The position numbers and the translations under genes were made by a program. Shown here in pieces: positions 7,825 to 16,578 of a stretch of 64,000 nucleotides of DNA (the stretch's first letter is position 1; the number at the start of each line of letters is the position of its first letter). The stretch comes from Micromonospora sp. WMMD1128 (GTDB lineage Bacteria > Actinomycetota > Actinomycetes > Mycobacteriales > Micromonosporaceae). The stretch covers positions 2,679,501 through 2,743,500 of the forward strand of contig NZ_CP114902.1 in assembly GCF_027497235.1 (NCBI RefSeq). Direction: 5' to 3'. The notes below the pieces were generated by a model. That model did not search any database. It was not told the DNA's origin and saw nothing but the letters and a program-made list of their open reading frames with translations.

Positions 7825-8633
7825 GATGATCCCCCTTGTCGACGGTGTGGTGGTGCGGTCGGGTGAGGTGGTGCGGGGGGTCCGGTGGCGGGCCCGGTAG
7901 GTGCCGTGTCCTTGCTGCCGCCCCGGGAGCGGCGCAGCAGCAGGACGACCACCACGGCGACGACCAGCAGCAGCACGACCACCCCGCCGACGACCGGCAG
8001 CCAGGGGAACGAGCCACCACTGACCACGGCGGCGGCCGGGCTGGTGGCGGGGGGTGGCGGCGCTTCGGCGACGGCCCGCAGCTCGGCCGGCTTGGGCTGG
8101 TTGGCGACCACCTTCCAGCTCACCGAGCGCCCGGTGATCGTGCCGTTGGTGTCGAGCACCCGGCCGGGGAACGTCACGGATATCTCCAACTCCATCAAGG
8201 TCATGAAAGCCTGCTGGTTCCGCGGATCCTGCTCGGCCACCTTTCCGCCGTATTTCTGGGGATCAAGCGGAAGCGTGAAGCGATAGAGATCATCGTCCCG
8301 AACAAGATTCACGCTCTCGCTCGTGAATTGCGCCAGCGGCGTTTTCCGGTACGTGATCTGAATGCCGTAGAAGGTGGCGTCCTCGTACCGGGTCTCGGTG
8401 CCGGCGGGAAGCGTGGGAATGTTCTGCCGCAGTTCGGCGAAGGCCACCGCGACGTCCGGGTTGCGCTGCTTGAGCACGGACTTCTGCGCGGTCAGCAGCA
8501 GTTGGCCGGAGATCGTGTCGTCGGGGTTCACGGTCAACCCGAGATTGAGCTGCATGCAGCCGCTCAGTGCCGCCACGAGGGCGAGACACACCGCTAGGCG
8601 AAAGGCCCGGCTGCGGCGGAGTCTCGAATTCAT
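7821..8633 (-). CDS. LppM-type lipoprotein (DUF3153-like)
   Basis: A 270-residue surface lipoprotein. A signal peptide ends in lipobox LSGC (Cys26). The ectodomain begins LNLGLTVNPDDTISGQ, the LppM signature, and is followed by a Pro/Ala linker and a single transmembrane helix (FPWLPVVGGVVVLLLVVAV, about 199-228) with a basic cytoplasmic tail rich in Pro. It is the first gene of the minus-strand operon leading into the eCIS genes (GTGA overlap). LppM in mycobacteria affects host-cell handling; here a role linked to the injection apparatus is only suggested by position. Confidence 0.75.
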   Translation of the reverse strand: MNSRLRRSRAFRLAVCLALVAALSGCMQLNLGLTVNPDDTISGQLLLTAQKSVLKQRNPDVAVAFAELRQNIPTLPAGTETRYEDATFYGIQITYRKTPLAQFTSESVNLVRDDDLYRFTLPLDPQKYGGKVAEQDPRNQQAFMTLMELEISVTFPGRVLDTNGTITGRSVSWKVVANQPKPAELRAVAEAPPPPATSPAAAVVSGGSFPWLPVVGGVVVLLLVVAVVVVLLLRRSRGGSKDTAPTGPATGPPAPPHPTAPPHRRQGGSS

Positions 8634-8884
8634 GCGCTCAGTGTGAGCGGTCGTGCCGGGCTCGGCAGTCAGCGATCGGCCGCCGCTCTGTCGCCGATCT
8701 TACCGGTTTCCTCTCCCATTCGGACGACCTCGGAAACGCGCCCGCTCGATATTCTGAAAGGTTGTCGCAACTCCTTTCCCGGCGCCGGCCGAGCCAGGGT
8801 GATCCACCAGGTCAGGTGCCGGCGATCACTGCCGGCCGGCCCGCGAGGCCGCAGGATGGTGGGGGCGCGACAGGAAGGCGGGCG

Positions 8885-10027
8885 ATGGCGACGGTGACCA
8901 GGGGACGGGTCGGACCGGCCGTACGCGAGGCGGCCGGGCGGCTGCGGCGCGGCTGGCTGCCGGTGGTCGAGGCGACCCTCGCCGCCACCGTCGCCTGGAT
9001 GCTCGCCACCCGCCTCGTCGGTCACCCGCAACCGTTCTTCGCCCCCGCCGCCGCGCTGATCGTGCTCGGTCAGGCGCGGGGCCAGCGGATCCGCCGGGCG
9101 GTGGAGGTGGTGCTCGGCGTGGCCGCCGGCGTGCTCGTCGCCGACCTGGTGGTGCAGGCGCTCGGCCCGCGTACCACCTGGACCGTGCTCACCGTCATCC
9201 TGCTCACCGTCTCGCTGGCGGTGGCGGTCGGGGCCAGCTCGGTGACCGTGGTGCAGGCCGCCGTCTCCGCGCTCTACCTCGTGGTGGTGTCGCCGCCGAC
9301 CGAGTCGCTGATCCCGTTCCGGTTCGTCGACGCGCTGATCGGCGGCGCGGTGGCGGTGGTCGCCAGTCAACTCGTCGACGCCCGCCGGCCGCTCGCCCCG
9401 CTCGTCGCCGAGTTCCGGCACACGTTCGCGGAGCTGGCCGAGGTGCTCGACGAGATCGCCGACGCGCTCGACCGCGGCGACGACACCGCCGCCCTGGCCG
9501 CGCTGGACCGGGCCCGGCACGCCGACGCCGGGGTGGAGCGGCTGCGCGACGCGGTCCAGGCCGCCGGCGAGGCGCTGCGGCTCAACGTCCGCCGCCGCCG
9601 GCACCTCGGCCGGCTGCGCTCGGTGGAGGGCTCGATCCGGCAGATCGACTACGCCGTACGCAACGTCCGCGTGCTGGCCCGGGCCGCGGTCACGTTCACC
9701 CGCGGCGCGGCGCCCGTCCCGGCCGACCTGGGCGCGACGGTACGCACGCTTGCCGAAGCGGTCCGCTCGGCCGGCGACGCGCTCGCCGCCGACCTGGGCG
9801 GGCAGGAGGAGGTCGCCGACGGCCACGCCGCCCGGGTCGACGCGGCGGCGCTGGCGGCGGTGCGCGTGGCCGGGCGGCTCTTCACCGCCGGCCCGAACCT
9901 GCCGCTCGCGATGATCATCGGGCAGATCCGGGCCACCGCCATCGACCTGCTGCGCGGCGTCGGCGTGGACGACGACGCCACCGTGCTCAGCCGGGTCGAC
10001 GCCGCGGTCACCGGGCCGGAGCGCTGA
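8885..10027 (+). CDS. FUSC/ArAE-family membrane transporter
   Basis: A 380-residue protein of the fusaric acid resistance/aromatic acid exporter type. Residues about 20-165 hold closely spaced hydrophobic helices (VEATLAATVAWMLATRLVG, PFFAPAAALIVLGQARGQR). The remainder is a long helical cytoplasmic domain rich in Ala, Asp and Arg. The first helical block with PFFAP-AALIVLG is typical of the family. ATG 8885 has AGGAAGG upstream. The substrate is unknown; aromatic acids or other organic anions are usual. It is divergent from the lipoprotein gene, with about 250 bases between them, and converges on the LacI gene. Confidence 0.8.
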   Translation: MATVTRGRVGPAVREAAGRLRRGWLPVVEATLAATVAWMLATRLVGHPQPFFAPAAALIVLGQARGQRIRRAVEVVLGVAAGVLVADLVVQALGPRTTWTVLTVILLTVSLAVAVGASSVTVVQAAVSALYLVVVSPPTESLIPFRFVDALIGGAVAVVASQLVDARRPLAPLVAEFRHTFAELAEVLDEIADALDRGDDTAALAALDRARHADAGVERLRDAVQAAGEALRLNVRRRRHLGRLRSVEGSIRQIDYAVRNVRVLARAAVTFTRGAAPVPADLGATVRTLAEAVRSAGDALAADLGGQEEVADGHAARVDAAALAAVRVAGRLFTAGPNLPLAMIIGQIRATAIDLLRGVGVDDDATVLSRVDAAVTGPER

Positions 10028-10033
10028 CCCCGC

Positions 10034-11023
10034 TCAGGCGCTCTCCCGGGTCACGAGCGTGGACCCGAACGCGGTCTCCGGCGGGACCGGCGCCTGCGCC
10101 AGCACCGCCGACGCCGCGGCGGCGGCGATCCGGTCCACCGGATGGGTCGCGGTGGTCAGCGCCGGGCTGCTCACCGCCGCGTACGGCAGGTCGTCGAAAC
10201 CGGCCACCGCCACGTCGTGCGGCACCCCCAGGCCCTGCCCGCGCAGCGCGGCGATCACCCCGAACGCGGTGGCGTCGCTCGCCGCGTAGACCCCGTCCAC
10301 GTCCGGCCACCGCCGCAGCGCCTCCAGTGCCGCCGCGCCACCCCGGGCCGCGGTGAAGTCGCCCGTCACCAGCCGCACCGGCGTCCCCGCCGCGCGCATC
10401 AACTCCCGGTAGGCGGTCACCGACCGTTCCGCGCAGGTCAGCCACCGAGGGCCGGTCACCATGACGATATGGCGGCGCCCGGTGGCGTACAGGTGACGCA
10501 GCACCGCCCCGGCGCCGGCGGCGTTGTCCACGTCGAACGACGGCACCGTCGCCGAACCCCGGCCGATCGAGGCGACCCGGCCGTGCAACCGGGCCGGCAC
10601 CGCGTCCAACGCCGCCTGCGTGGTGTTGACCAGGATCACCCCGTGCACGCCCCGGTCCGCGCCGAGCCGGACCAGGCCGGATGGATCGTCGAGCGGCAGC
10701 CACTCCAGCGCCACCCCGACCCCGTGCGGCGCGCACACCCGGGACGCGGCGCTCACCACCCGGTGCACGTACGGGTCGTCGAAGACCGAGTCGTCCCGGC
10801 CCACCACGGCCACCACCAGCCGCACCCCGGCGCCACGCACCAGCGCCCGGGCCGTGGGGTCCGGCACGTAGCCCAGGTGGTCGGCGGCGGCGCTCACCCG
10901 GGCGCGGGCGCCGGCCGAGGCGAAGCCGTAGCCGCCGAGCACCCGCGAGGCGGTGGCCCGGGACACCCCGGCGGCCCGGGCCACGTCGTCGAGCGTGGCC
11001 GGTCGTGCGGTCGGCGTACCCAT
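10034..11023 (-). CDS. LacI-family transcriptional repressor
   Basis: A 329-residue LacI/GalR regulator: helix-turn-helix ATLDDVARAAGVSRATASRV at about residues 8-27, hinge region, then a periplasmic-binding-like effector domain (GVILVNTT, DGVYAASDATAFGVI, VAGFDDLPYAAV). ATG 11023 is chosen at the domain start; ATGs at 11032 and 11035 are in frame and none has a clear Shine-Dalgarno. It is divergent from the MFS gene and a LacI-type palindrome lies between them, so it most likely represses the permease and perhaps itself. The ligand cannot be told from sequence. Confidence 0.92.
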   Translation of the reverse strand: MGTPTARPATLDDVARAAGVSRATASRVLGGYGFASAGARARVSAAADHLGYVPDPTARALVRGAGVRLVVAVVGRDDSVFDDPYVHRVVSAASRVCAPHGVGVALEWLPLDDPSGLVRLGADRGVHGVILVNTTQAALDAVPARLHGRVASIGRGSATVPSFDVDNAAGAGAVLRHLYATGRRHIVMVTGPRWLTCAERSVTAYRELMRAAGTPVRLVTGDFTAARGGAAALEALRRWPDVDGVYAASDATAFGVIAALRGQGLGVPHDVAVAGFDDLPYAAVSSPALTTATHPVDRIAAAAASAVLAQAPVPPETAFGSTLVTRESA

Positions 11024-11079
11024 GTGAAGCATCATGCCCGGTCCGGGCCGTGCGAGGTAAGGCGTGGGCGCGCTTGTGG

Positions 11080-11093
11080 TGATAGCGCTCTCA
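11080..11093. promoter_or_regulatory. Candidate LacI-family operator
   Basis: TGATAGCGCTCTCA is an imperfect palindrome around the AGCGCT core (TGA-x-AGCGCT-x-TCA), a layout common for LacI/GalR operators. It sits between the divergent repressor (start 11023) and permease (start 11142). Confidence 0.65.
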
Positions 11094-11141
11094 GGTGTGC
11101 GATGGTCGTCGGGAACCATTCGGGGAAGGGACGACCGCACC

Positions 11142-12377
11142 GTGAGCGACACCCTCGACGCGCCGGCCGCGCCACGGCCACCGGCGCCGCGGCCGGTGCT
11201 GGCCGCCCGCACCGGCGTCGCCGTCGTCTTCGCCCTCAACGGGCTCGCGGTGGCGAGCTGGTTCTCCCGGGTGCCGGCGGTCCGGGAGGCGCTCGACCTC
11301 AGCCCGGGCCGGCTCGGCCTGCTGCTGCTCTGCATGTCGGCGGGCGCGCTGCTGGCCATGCCCGCCGCCGGCCTGGTCACCCAGCGGCTCGGCCCGGCCC
11401 GCACGGTGGTCGTGGCGACCGTGCTGGTCGCGCTCGGCATGACCGTCGCCGGCCTGGCCACCGGGCTGGCCGGCTGGGTGGTCGGCGTCGGGCTCGGCGT
11501 CGCCGCGTTCGGCTTCGGCTCCGGCCTGTGCGACGTGGCGATGAACGTCGAGGGCGCGGCGGTGGAGAAGCGGCTCGGGCGCACCATCATGCCCCGGTTC
11601 CACGCCGCCTGGAGTCTCGGCTCGGTCGCCGGGGCGGGGCTCGGCGCCGGCGCCGCCAAGCTCGGCGTACCCATCCAGGTGCACCTGCCGGTCCTGGCGG
11701 TGCTGATCCTGACCGGCACGCTGCTCGGCGCCCGGTCGTTCCTGTCCGCGCCGGCCGAGACGGGCGACGCGGGCGAGCCGGCGGCCCGGCGGCGGGCGCT
11801 GCTGGCCGCCTGGCGGGAGCCGCGCACCCTGCTGGTCGGCCTGCTGGTGCTGGTCATGGCGTTCACCGAGGGCAGCGCCAACGACTGGCTGGCGGTGGCG
11901 TTCGTGGACGGGTACGGCGTCGACGAGGCGGTCGGCGCCGCCGTGTTCGGCGTGTTCGTGGTCGGGATGACGCTGGGCCGCACCGCCGGCACGGTCGCCA
12001 TCGACCGCTGGGGTCGGGTGCCGGTGTTGTTCGGCACCATCGGCATCGCCGTCGCCGGCACCGCCCTGACCGTGCTGGCCGGCTCCGGCCCGCTCGCCGT
12101 GGTCGGCGTGGCGCTGTGGGGGATCGGCGCGTCGCTCGGGTTCCCGGTCGGGATGAGCGCCGCCGCAGACGACGAGGACAGGGCCGCCGCCCGGGTCAGC
12201 GTGGTCGCGGTGATCGGCTACACCGCGTTCCTCGCCGGGCCGCCGCTGCTGGGCTTCCTCGGCGACCACTTCGGCGTGTTGAACGCGCTCGGCCTGGTGC
12301 CGCTGCTCCTGCTGCCCACGCTCGCGCTGGTGCCGGTGCTCCGCCCGCCCGCGGGCGCGGAGCCGTCCGCCCGCTGA
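11142..12377 (+). CDS. MFS transporter (DHA1/YbjJ-like)
   Basis: A 411-residue permease with 12 predicted membrane helices. The opening ALNGLAVASWFSRVPAVREAL and the motif GAALLAMP-like loop 2-3 fit drug/sugar-type MFS carriers. A charged loop (about 205-225) separates the two six-helix halves. GTG 11142 follows GGGGAAGGG. Control by the neighbouring LacI-type protein through the palindrome at 11080 is inferred. LacI regulation hints at a sugar or nucleoside-like inducer, but the substrate is unknown. Confidence 0.85.
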   Translation: MSDTLDAPAAPRPPAPRPVLAARTGVAVVFALNGLAVASWFSRVPAVREALDLSPGRLGLLLLCMSAGALLAMPAAGLVTQRLGPARTVVVATVLVALGMTVAGLATGLAGWVVGVGLGVAAFGFGSGLCDVAMNVEGAAVEKRLGRTIMPRFHAAWSLGSVAGAGLGAGAAKLGVPIQVHLPVLAVLILTGTLLGARSFLSAPAETGDAGEPAARRRALLAAWREPRTLLVGLLVLVMAFTEGSANDWLAVAFVDGYGVDEAVGAAVFGVFVVGMTLGRTAGTVAIDRWGRVPVLFGTIGIAVAGTALTVLAGSGPLAVVGVALWGIGASLGFPVGMSAAADDEDRAAARVSVVAVIGYTAFLAGPPLLGFLGDHFGVLNALGLVPLLLLPTLALVPVLRPPAGAEPSAR

Positions 12378-12468
12378 GCGGGGCCCAGCCGACTCCTACG
12401 ATCCTCCCAGCCGCCTGCCAGGCGGGCGTGCTGCACTGGGACTCCGACGGCGAGGAGAGGAGGCGGGC

Positions 12469-12801
12469 ATGCGTTGGTTCAGCCGACGGGCCGCCGACCC
12501 GACGACCCCGACGAAGCTCGACCGCGAGGCGAACCGGGAGGACCTGGCGCAACTGGAGGCGTTCGTGACCAGCCGGCGCGGCGTCGAGTTCTACCTGGAA
12601 CCGGAGACCACCGCCACCGACACCACGGTGGTCGCCATCGCCCACGACGGCGAGTGGATCCGCCGCCGCACCGGCTCGCCCCGGGTCGCCGGCACGATCG
12701 CCAGGCGACACGCGGTGCCGCTCTACGAGGCGGCCCGCACCGGCTACCCGGAGCGGATGCGGGCCTGGAACCGGGCGCACCCGGAACGCCGCAAACGCTG
12801 A
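12469..12801 (+). CDS. Conserved actinobacterial hypothetical protein
   Basis: A 110-residue, strongly basic small protein with a good ribosome site (GGAGAGGAGG) before ATG 12469. Contains LEAFVTSRRGVEFYLEPET, then TTVVAIAHDGEWIRRR and a basic tail HPERRKR. No known domain; it resembles short actinobacterial proteins of unknown function. It lies about 90 bases after the MFS gene and converges on the MBL-fold gene with a 9-base gap. Confidence 0.75.
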   Translation: MRWFSRRAADPTTPTKLDREANREDLAQLEAFVTSRRGVEFYLEPETTATDTTVVAIAHDGEWIRRRTGSPRVAGTIARRHAVPLYEAARTGYPERMRAWNRAHPERRKR

Positions 12802-12810
12802 CCGCCGCGC

Positions 12811-13515
12811 TCAGTCGCCGAGCGCGGCGCGGGCCTGATCCCGGCGCAGCGGCTCGTCGTGTGCGGAGACGTACCACTCGACGTGGTCGGAGAGCAGGCT
12901 GCGGGCCAGCGCCAGGTCCGGCCCGTCGGTGGGCGTGCGTTCGTGCAGCGGGGGCGGGTACCAGCAGTCGCCGAGCAGCAGCACCCGGGAGTCCGGCACC
13001 AGCACCACCGTCGAGTCCGGGGCGTGCCGGCCACCGACGTGCCGCAGCACCACGCCGGTCGGCAGCATCAGCTCGTCGGTGAACGTGCGGGTCGGCGGCA
13101 GCACCGCGAAGTCGTCCCAGTCGTCCACCGCGAGCGCCCGGGCCCGGTGGCTGGGCCCGAGCCGGGGCTCGGCGCGTACCCCCTCCCGCAGGTGCCGGTG
13201 GCTCCACGGGCGGGCCGCCTCGGCACGCAGCGGCTCGACGCCGGCCTCGTGGCCGACGATCTCCACGTCCGGCCAGGCGGCGGCGCCCCACACGTGGTCC
13301 CAGTGGTGGTGGGTGTAGACCAGCCAGCGCGGCTCCGGCAGCCGGGCCGCGGCGATCCCGGCGCGGATCTCCCGGGCGTGTGCCGGACTGTGGCCGGCGT
13401 CGACGAGCACGCTGCCCCGGTCGTCGGCCACGACCGCCACGGCGGGTCGTATCGCGCCGGGGTCGGGGTCGCCGGGGGCCAACCAGACCCGGTCGGCCAG
13501 GTGGCGCAGCTCCAT
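12811..13515 (-). CDS. MBL-fold metallo-hydrolase
   Basis: A 234-residue metallo-beta-lactamase-fold hydrolase. The metal-binding motif THHHWDH is at residues 68-74, with further ligands likely in GGRHAPDS and LLLGDCW. Size and motif order suit a glyoxalase-II-like or general thioester/ester hydrolase. The substrate cannot be predicted. ATG 13515 is followed directly by conserved sequence. Confidence 0.88.
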   Translation of the reverse strand: MELRHLADRVWLAPGDPDPGAIRPAVAVVADDRGSVLVDAGHSPAHAREIRAGIAAARLPEPRWLVYTHHHWDHVWGAAAWPDVEIVGHEAGVEPLRAEAARPWSHRHLREGVRAEPRLGPSHRARALAVDDWDDFAVLPPTRTFTDELMLPTGVVLRHVGGRHAPDSTVVLVPDSRVLLLGDCWYPPPLHERTPTDGPDLALARSLLSDHVEWYVSAHDEPLRRDQARAALGD

Positions 13516-13576
13516 GGCGGGATCCTCTCGCAGCTCCGCCGGATGCTATCGCCGTCCCGCGTGGCCGGCTGCCCCG

Positions 13577-13939
13577 TCAACCGCCGACCGCAATGGCCAG
13601 CGCGTACCCGACGAAGGCCGCGCCGAGCCCCGCGACCACGCTGACCAGCACATTCGCGTACGCGTGCAGGCGCGTGCCGGTGCGGGCCAGCGTCAGCGTC
13701 TCGTAGCTCAGCGTGGACCAGGTGGTCAGCGCGCCGCAGAAACCGGTGCCGACCAGCGCGGTGACGGCCGGATCGGCCGGCACCGCGAGCACCGCGCCGA
13801 GCAGCAGCGAACCGGCCACGTTGACGGTGAGCGTGCCCCACGGGAACGCCGAGTCGTGCCGGGCCTGCACCGCCCGGTCGGTGAGGTAGCGCAGCGGGGC
13901 GCCGAGCGCCGCGCCGAGCGCGACCAGCAGGACGGTCAC
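13577..13939 (-). CDS. crcB: Fluoride channel subunit CrcB/Fluc (second copy)
   Basis: A 120-residue four-helix Fluc protein, with FPWGTLTVNVAGSLLLG and GALTTWSTLSYE, the conserved pore-lining and Thr/Phe-track regions. GTG 13939 overlaps the stop of the other crcB gene (GTGA), so the two subunits are co-translated and probably form a heterodimeric channel exporting fluoride, as in other actinomycetes with paired genes. Confidence 0.93.
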   Translation of the reverse strand: MTVLLVALGAALGAPLRYLTDRAVQARHDSAFPWGTLTVNVAGSLLLGAVLAVPADPAVTALVGTGFCGALTTWSTLSYETLTLARTGTRLHAYANVLVSVVAGLGAAFVGYALAIAVGG

Positions 13940-14415
13940 CGGGCCGCCCCCCGCCGCGCGGCCAGCAGCCGGCCGGTCACCACGTCCCCGGCGGCGACCG
14001 CCAGCAACGCGCCGAGCACGGTCGCCGCCAGGTAGGCCAGCGCGGTGCCCGGCGCGCCGTCGGTCACCAGGCGTTGCGCGTCGACCACGTACGCGGAGAA
14101 CGTGGTGAACCCGCCGAGCAGCCCGACGCCGAGGAACGGCCGCGCCAGCGGGCCGGCCGGCCGGGCGGCGAGCACCGCCATCAGCACGCCGATCAGCAGG
14201 CAACCGGTGACGTTGACGCCGAACGTGGCCCACGGGAAGCCGGTGGGCGTCCGCGGCACGACGGCCTGCGCGCCGGCGCGGGCCAGCGCGCCGAGCGCGC
14301 CGCCGGCGGCGATCACGCCGAGCACCGCCGCCGGGTGCGCGGCCAGCTCCGCCCGGTCGGCGGGTACGCGGAGATCGACGTCGGGGTCGACGCGGGACTC
14401 GGGGGGTCGTGCCAC
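13936..14415 (-). CDS. crcB: Fluoride channel subunit CrcB/Fluc (first copy)
   Basis: A 159-residue Fluc subunit with an extended polar N-terminus of about 35 residues, then GALGALARAGAQ, FPWATFGVNVTGCLLIG and GFTTFSAYVVD. GTG 14415 is favoured over ATG 14439 because GGGAGG lies 6 bases before it. The second subunit follows with GTGA overlap. I looked for a fluoride riboswitch in the 250-base leader and did not find its consensus. Confidence 0.92.
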   Translation of the reverse strand: MARPPESRVDPDVDLRVPADRAELAAHPAAVLGVIAAGGALGALARAGAQAVVPRTPTGFPWATFGVNVTGCLLIGVLMAVLAARPAGPLARPFLGVGLLGGFTTFSAYVVDAQRLVTDGAPGTALAYLAATVLGALLAVAAGDVVTGRLLAARRGAAR

Positions 14416-14667
14416 GGTGCCTCCCACCAGGACGGGCATCGCTGGCAGGGACCGTTGGCGATGTCGCGGTTCTCCCGGCGTGCCCCGGGACGGCGGGCCC
14501 CACCGCCGGTCTCATCCGAGCATAACCCCGCCCCGTCCGCGCCGCCCGCGGCGGGCCCCGGCGACCTGCGGAACGGCGCTGACCTGGCAGGACCCCCGGT
14601 ACGGGCGTACGGTGATCGGCATCCCGCCCGGCGCGGCGGCGTCGGGCCCGTCGCGCAGGAGGCACCC

Positions 14668-15975
14668 GTGCAGGACCGCACCCCTCGGCCGGACGAGCTG
14701 GATCCCGTCGAGCGGATCGGCGTGGACGAGCTGCGCGCCCTGCAACGGGACCGGTTACGCCGGTCGCTGCGGCACGCGTACGACCACGTGCCGCACTACC
14801 GTCGCGCGTTCGACGCCGCCGGCGCGCACCCCGACGACGTACGCGACCTGGCCGACCTGGCCCGCTTCCCGTTCACCGCCAAGGCCGAGCTGCGGGAGAA
14901 CTACCCGTTCGGCATGTTCGCCGTGCCCCGCGAGCGGATCGCCCGGCTGCACGCCTCCTCCGGCACCACCGGCCGCCCCACCGTGGTCGGCTACACCCGC
15001 GCCGACCTGGACACCTGGGCGACACTGATGGCCCGGTCGATCCGGGCGGCCGGCGGCCGGCGCGGCGACCGGGTGCACGTCGCGTACGGCTACGGGCTGT
15101 TCACCGGCGGGCTCGGCGCGCACTACGGCGCCGAGGAACTGGGCTGCACCGTGATCCCGGTGTCCGGCGGCATGACCGAGCGCCAGGTCATGCTGATCCG
15201 CGACCTCGAACCGGAGGTCATCATGGTCACCCCCAGCTACATGCTGGCCATCGTGGACGAGATGGAACGCCAGGGCGTCGACCCGCGCGCCACCTCGCTG
15301 CGGGTGGGCGTCTTCGGCGCCGAGCCGTGGACCGAGGACATGCGCCGGGAGTTGGAACAGCGGCTGGACATGCACGCGCTGGACATCTACGGGCTGTCCG
15401 AGGTGATGGGTCCCGGCGTGGCCGTCGAGTGTGTGGAGACCAAGGACGGCCTGCACCTGTGGGAGGACCACTTCTACCCGGAGATCATCGACCCGGTCAC
15501 CGGCGCGGTGCTGCCCGACGGCGAGCGGGGCGAGCTGGTGCTGACCTCGCTCACCAAGGAGGCCACGCCGGTGGTCCGCTACCGCACCCGGGACCTCACC
15601 CGGCTGTTGCCCGGCACGGCCCGTCCGATGCGGCGGATCGAGAAGATCACCGGACGCACCGACGACATGATGATCGTCCGGGGAGTGAACGTGTTCCCGA
15701 CCCAGATCGAGGAGCTGATCCTGCGTACCCCCGCCCTGTCGCCGCACTTCCAGTGCGTGCTCGACCGGCAGGGGCGGCTGGACACACTCACCGTCCAGGT
15801 GGAGCGGCGGGCCGGCGCCGCCGTGGCCGACGCCGAACGGGCCGGCGCGGCGCTGGTCGAGCAGGTCAAGAACACCATCGGGGTCTCGGTGGCGGTCCGG
15901 GTGATCGAGCCGGACGGGGTGGAGCGCTCGATGGGCAAGATGCGTCGCATCGTCGACAAGCGGCGGGAGCGCTGA
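14668..15975 (+). CDS. paaK: Phenylacetate-CoA ligase
   Basis: A 435-residue adenylate-forming enzyme that makes phenylacetyl-CoA from phenylacetate, CoA and ATP. The P-loop-like motif SSGTTGRPTVVGYT is at 97-110, and the family-specific YGLFTGGLGAHYG, FGAEPWTEDMR, YGLSEVMGPGVA and DDMMIVRGVNVFP follow. Length is normal. GTG 14668 has AGGAGG at proper spacing. Downstream, paaI follows after one base. No other paa catabolic genes are in view, so it may act in aryl-acid salvage or feed biosynthesis. Confidence 0.95.
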   Translation: MQDRTPRPDELDPVERIGVDELRALQRDRLRRSLRHAYDHVPHYRRAFDAAGAHPDDVRDLADLARFPFTAKAELRENYPFGMFAVPRERIARLHASSGTTGRPTVVGYTRADLDTWATLMARSIRAAGGRRGDRVHVAYGYGLFTGGLGAHYGAEELGCTVIPVSGGMTERQVMLIRDLEPEVIMVTPSYMLAIVDEMERQGVDPRATSLRVGVFGAEPWTEDMRRELEQRLDMHALDIYGLSEVMGPGVAVECVETKDGLHLWEDHFYPEIIDPVTGAVLPDGERGELVLTSLTKEATPVVRYRTRDLTRLLPGTARPMRRIEKITGRTDDMMIVRGVNVFPTQIEELILRTPALSPHFQCVLDRQGRLDTLTVQVERRAGAAVADAERAGAALVEQVKNTIGVSVAVRVIEPDGVERSMGKMRRIVDKRRER

Positions 15976-15976
15976 G

Positions 15977-16456
15977 ATGGCGGCGGACGACGGCCGCACC
16001 GCGGCGCACGACATGTTCGACGCCGGTCGCACCGCGGCGCACGACATGTTCGACGCCGACGTCGCCTCGAAAGGGCTCGGCATCGAGCTCGTCTCGGCCG
16101 GCGGCGGCGCGGCGGTGGCCCGGATGCGGGTCACCCCGGCCATGCTCAACGGGCACGCGATCGGCCACGGCGGCTACGTGTTCCTGCTCGCCGACACCGC
16201 GTTCGCGCTTGCGTGCAACAGCCACGGACCGGTCACCGTGGCCGCCGGCGGCGAGATCAGCTTCCTGCGCCCGGTGCGCGAGGGCGACGTGTTGGAGGCG
16301 TACGCCACCGAGCGGGCCCGGCACGGCCGCAGCGGCATCTACGACGTGACCGTCCGGCGCGGCGACGAGGTGGTGGCCGAGTTCCGCGGGCGCAGCCGGG
16401 TGGTTAAGGAGGGGGCCCCGCTTAACGCCTCCGGTAGAGGAGGGGCCCCCGCTTAA
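15977..16456 (+). CDS. paaI: PaaI-type hotdog thioesterase
   Basis: A 159-residue thioesterase that hydrolyses stray phenylacetyl-CoA derivatives. The hotdog-fold core GHAIGHGGYVFLLADTAFALAC and VAAGGEISFLRPVREGD is intact. Two oddities: residues 6-16 and 17-27 (GRTAAHDMFDA) are a 33-base tandem duplication, and the last 18 or so residues (VVKEGAPLNASGRGGAPA) are encoded by a dispersed palindromic repeat. The usual start of the family corresponds to the second copy, so an internal ATG could be the real one. Confidence 0.9.
   Translation: MAADDGRTAAHDMFDAGRTAAHDMFDADVASKGLGIELVSAGGGAAVARMRVTPAMLNGHAIGHGGYVFLLADTAFALACNSHGPVTVAAGGEISFLRPVREGDVLEAYATERARHGRSGIYDVTVRRGDEVVAEFRGRSRVVKEGAPLNASGRGGAPA
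15993..16058 (+). repeat. 33-base tandem duplication at the 5' end of paaI
   Basis: Two nearly identical 33-mers (one base differs) encode GRTAAHDMFDA twice. The reading frame is kept. It looks recent because synonymous positions have not diverged. Confidence 0.9.
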
Positions 16457-16460
16457 CACC
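16403..16460. repeat. Paired GTTAAGGAGGGGGCCCC-type palindromic repeat
   Basis: Two related, near-palindromic half units separated by CGCCTCCGGTAGAGG. It overlaps the last codons and stop of paaI. A closely similar copy is at 25436-25494. I recall such units as dispersed intergenic repeats of Micromonospora. Confidence 0.85.
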
Positions 16461-16530
16461 CGTGCCCGCCGGGGCGCGCGCCCACGCGGCCCGCCGGGGC
16501 GGACACCCGTGCCCGCGGGGGCGCGCGCCC

Positions 16531-16570
16531 GTCCGGGTCGGAGCGGCCCCGTGCCCGCTCCGACCCGGAC
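16531..16570. terminator. Bidirectional hairpin terminator between paaI and the cyclase gene
   Basis: Perfect 16-bp stem (16531-16546 with 16555-16570, GTCCGGGTCGGAGCGG and complement) and 8-base loop between convergent genes. There is no U-tract, as is common in such GC-rich genomes. Confidence 0.7.
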
Positions 16571-16578
16571 CCGGCCGC

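Noticed and set aside
14416..14667. Possible fluoride riboswitch before the crcB pair
   Set aside because: The minus-strand leader has a GGATGAGACC stretch but not the downstream UGAUG-type half or the pseudoknot pairing of the known consensus.
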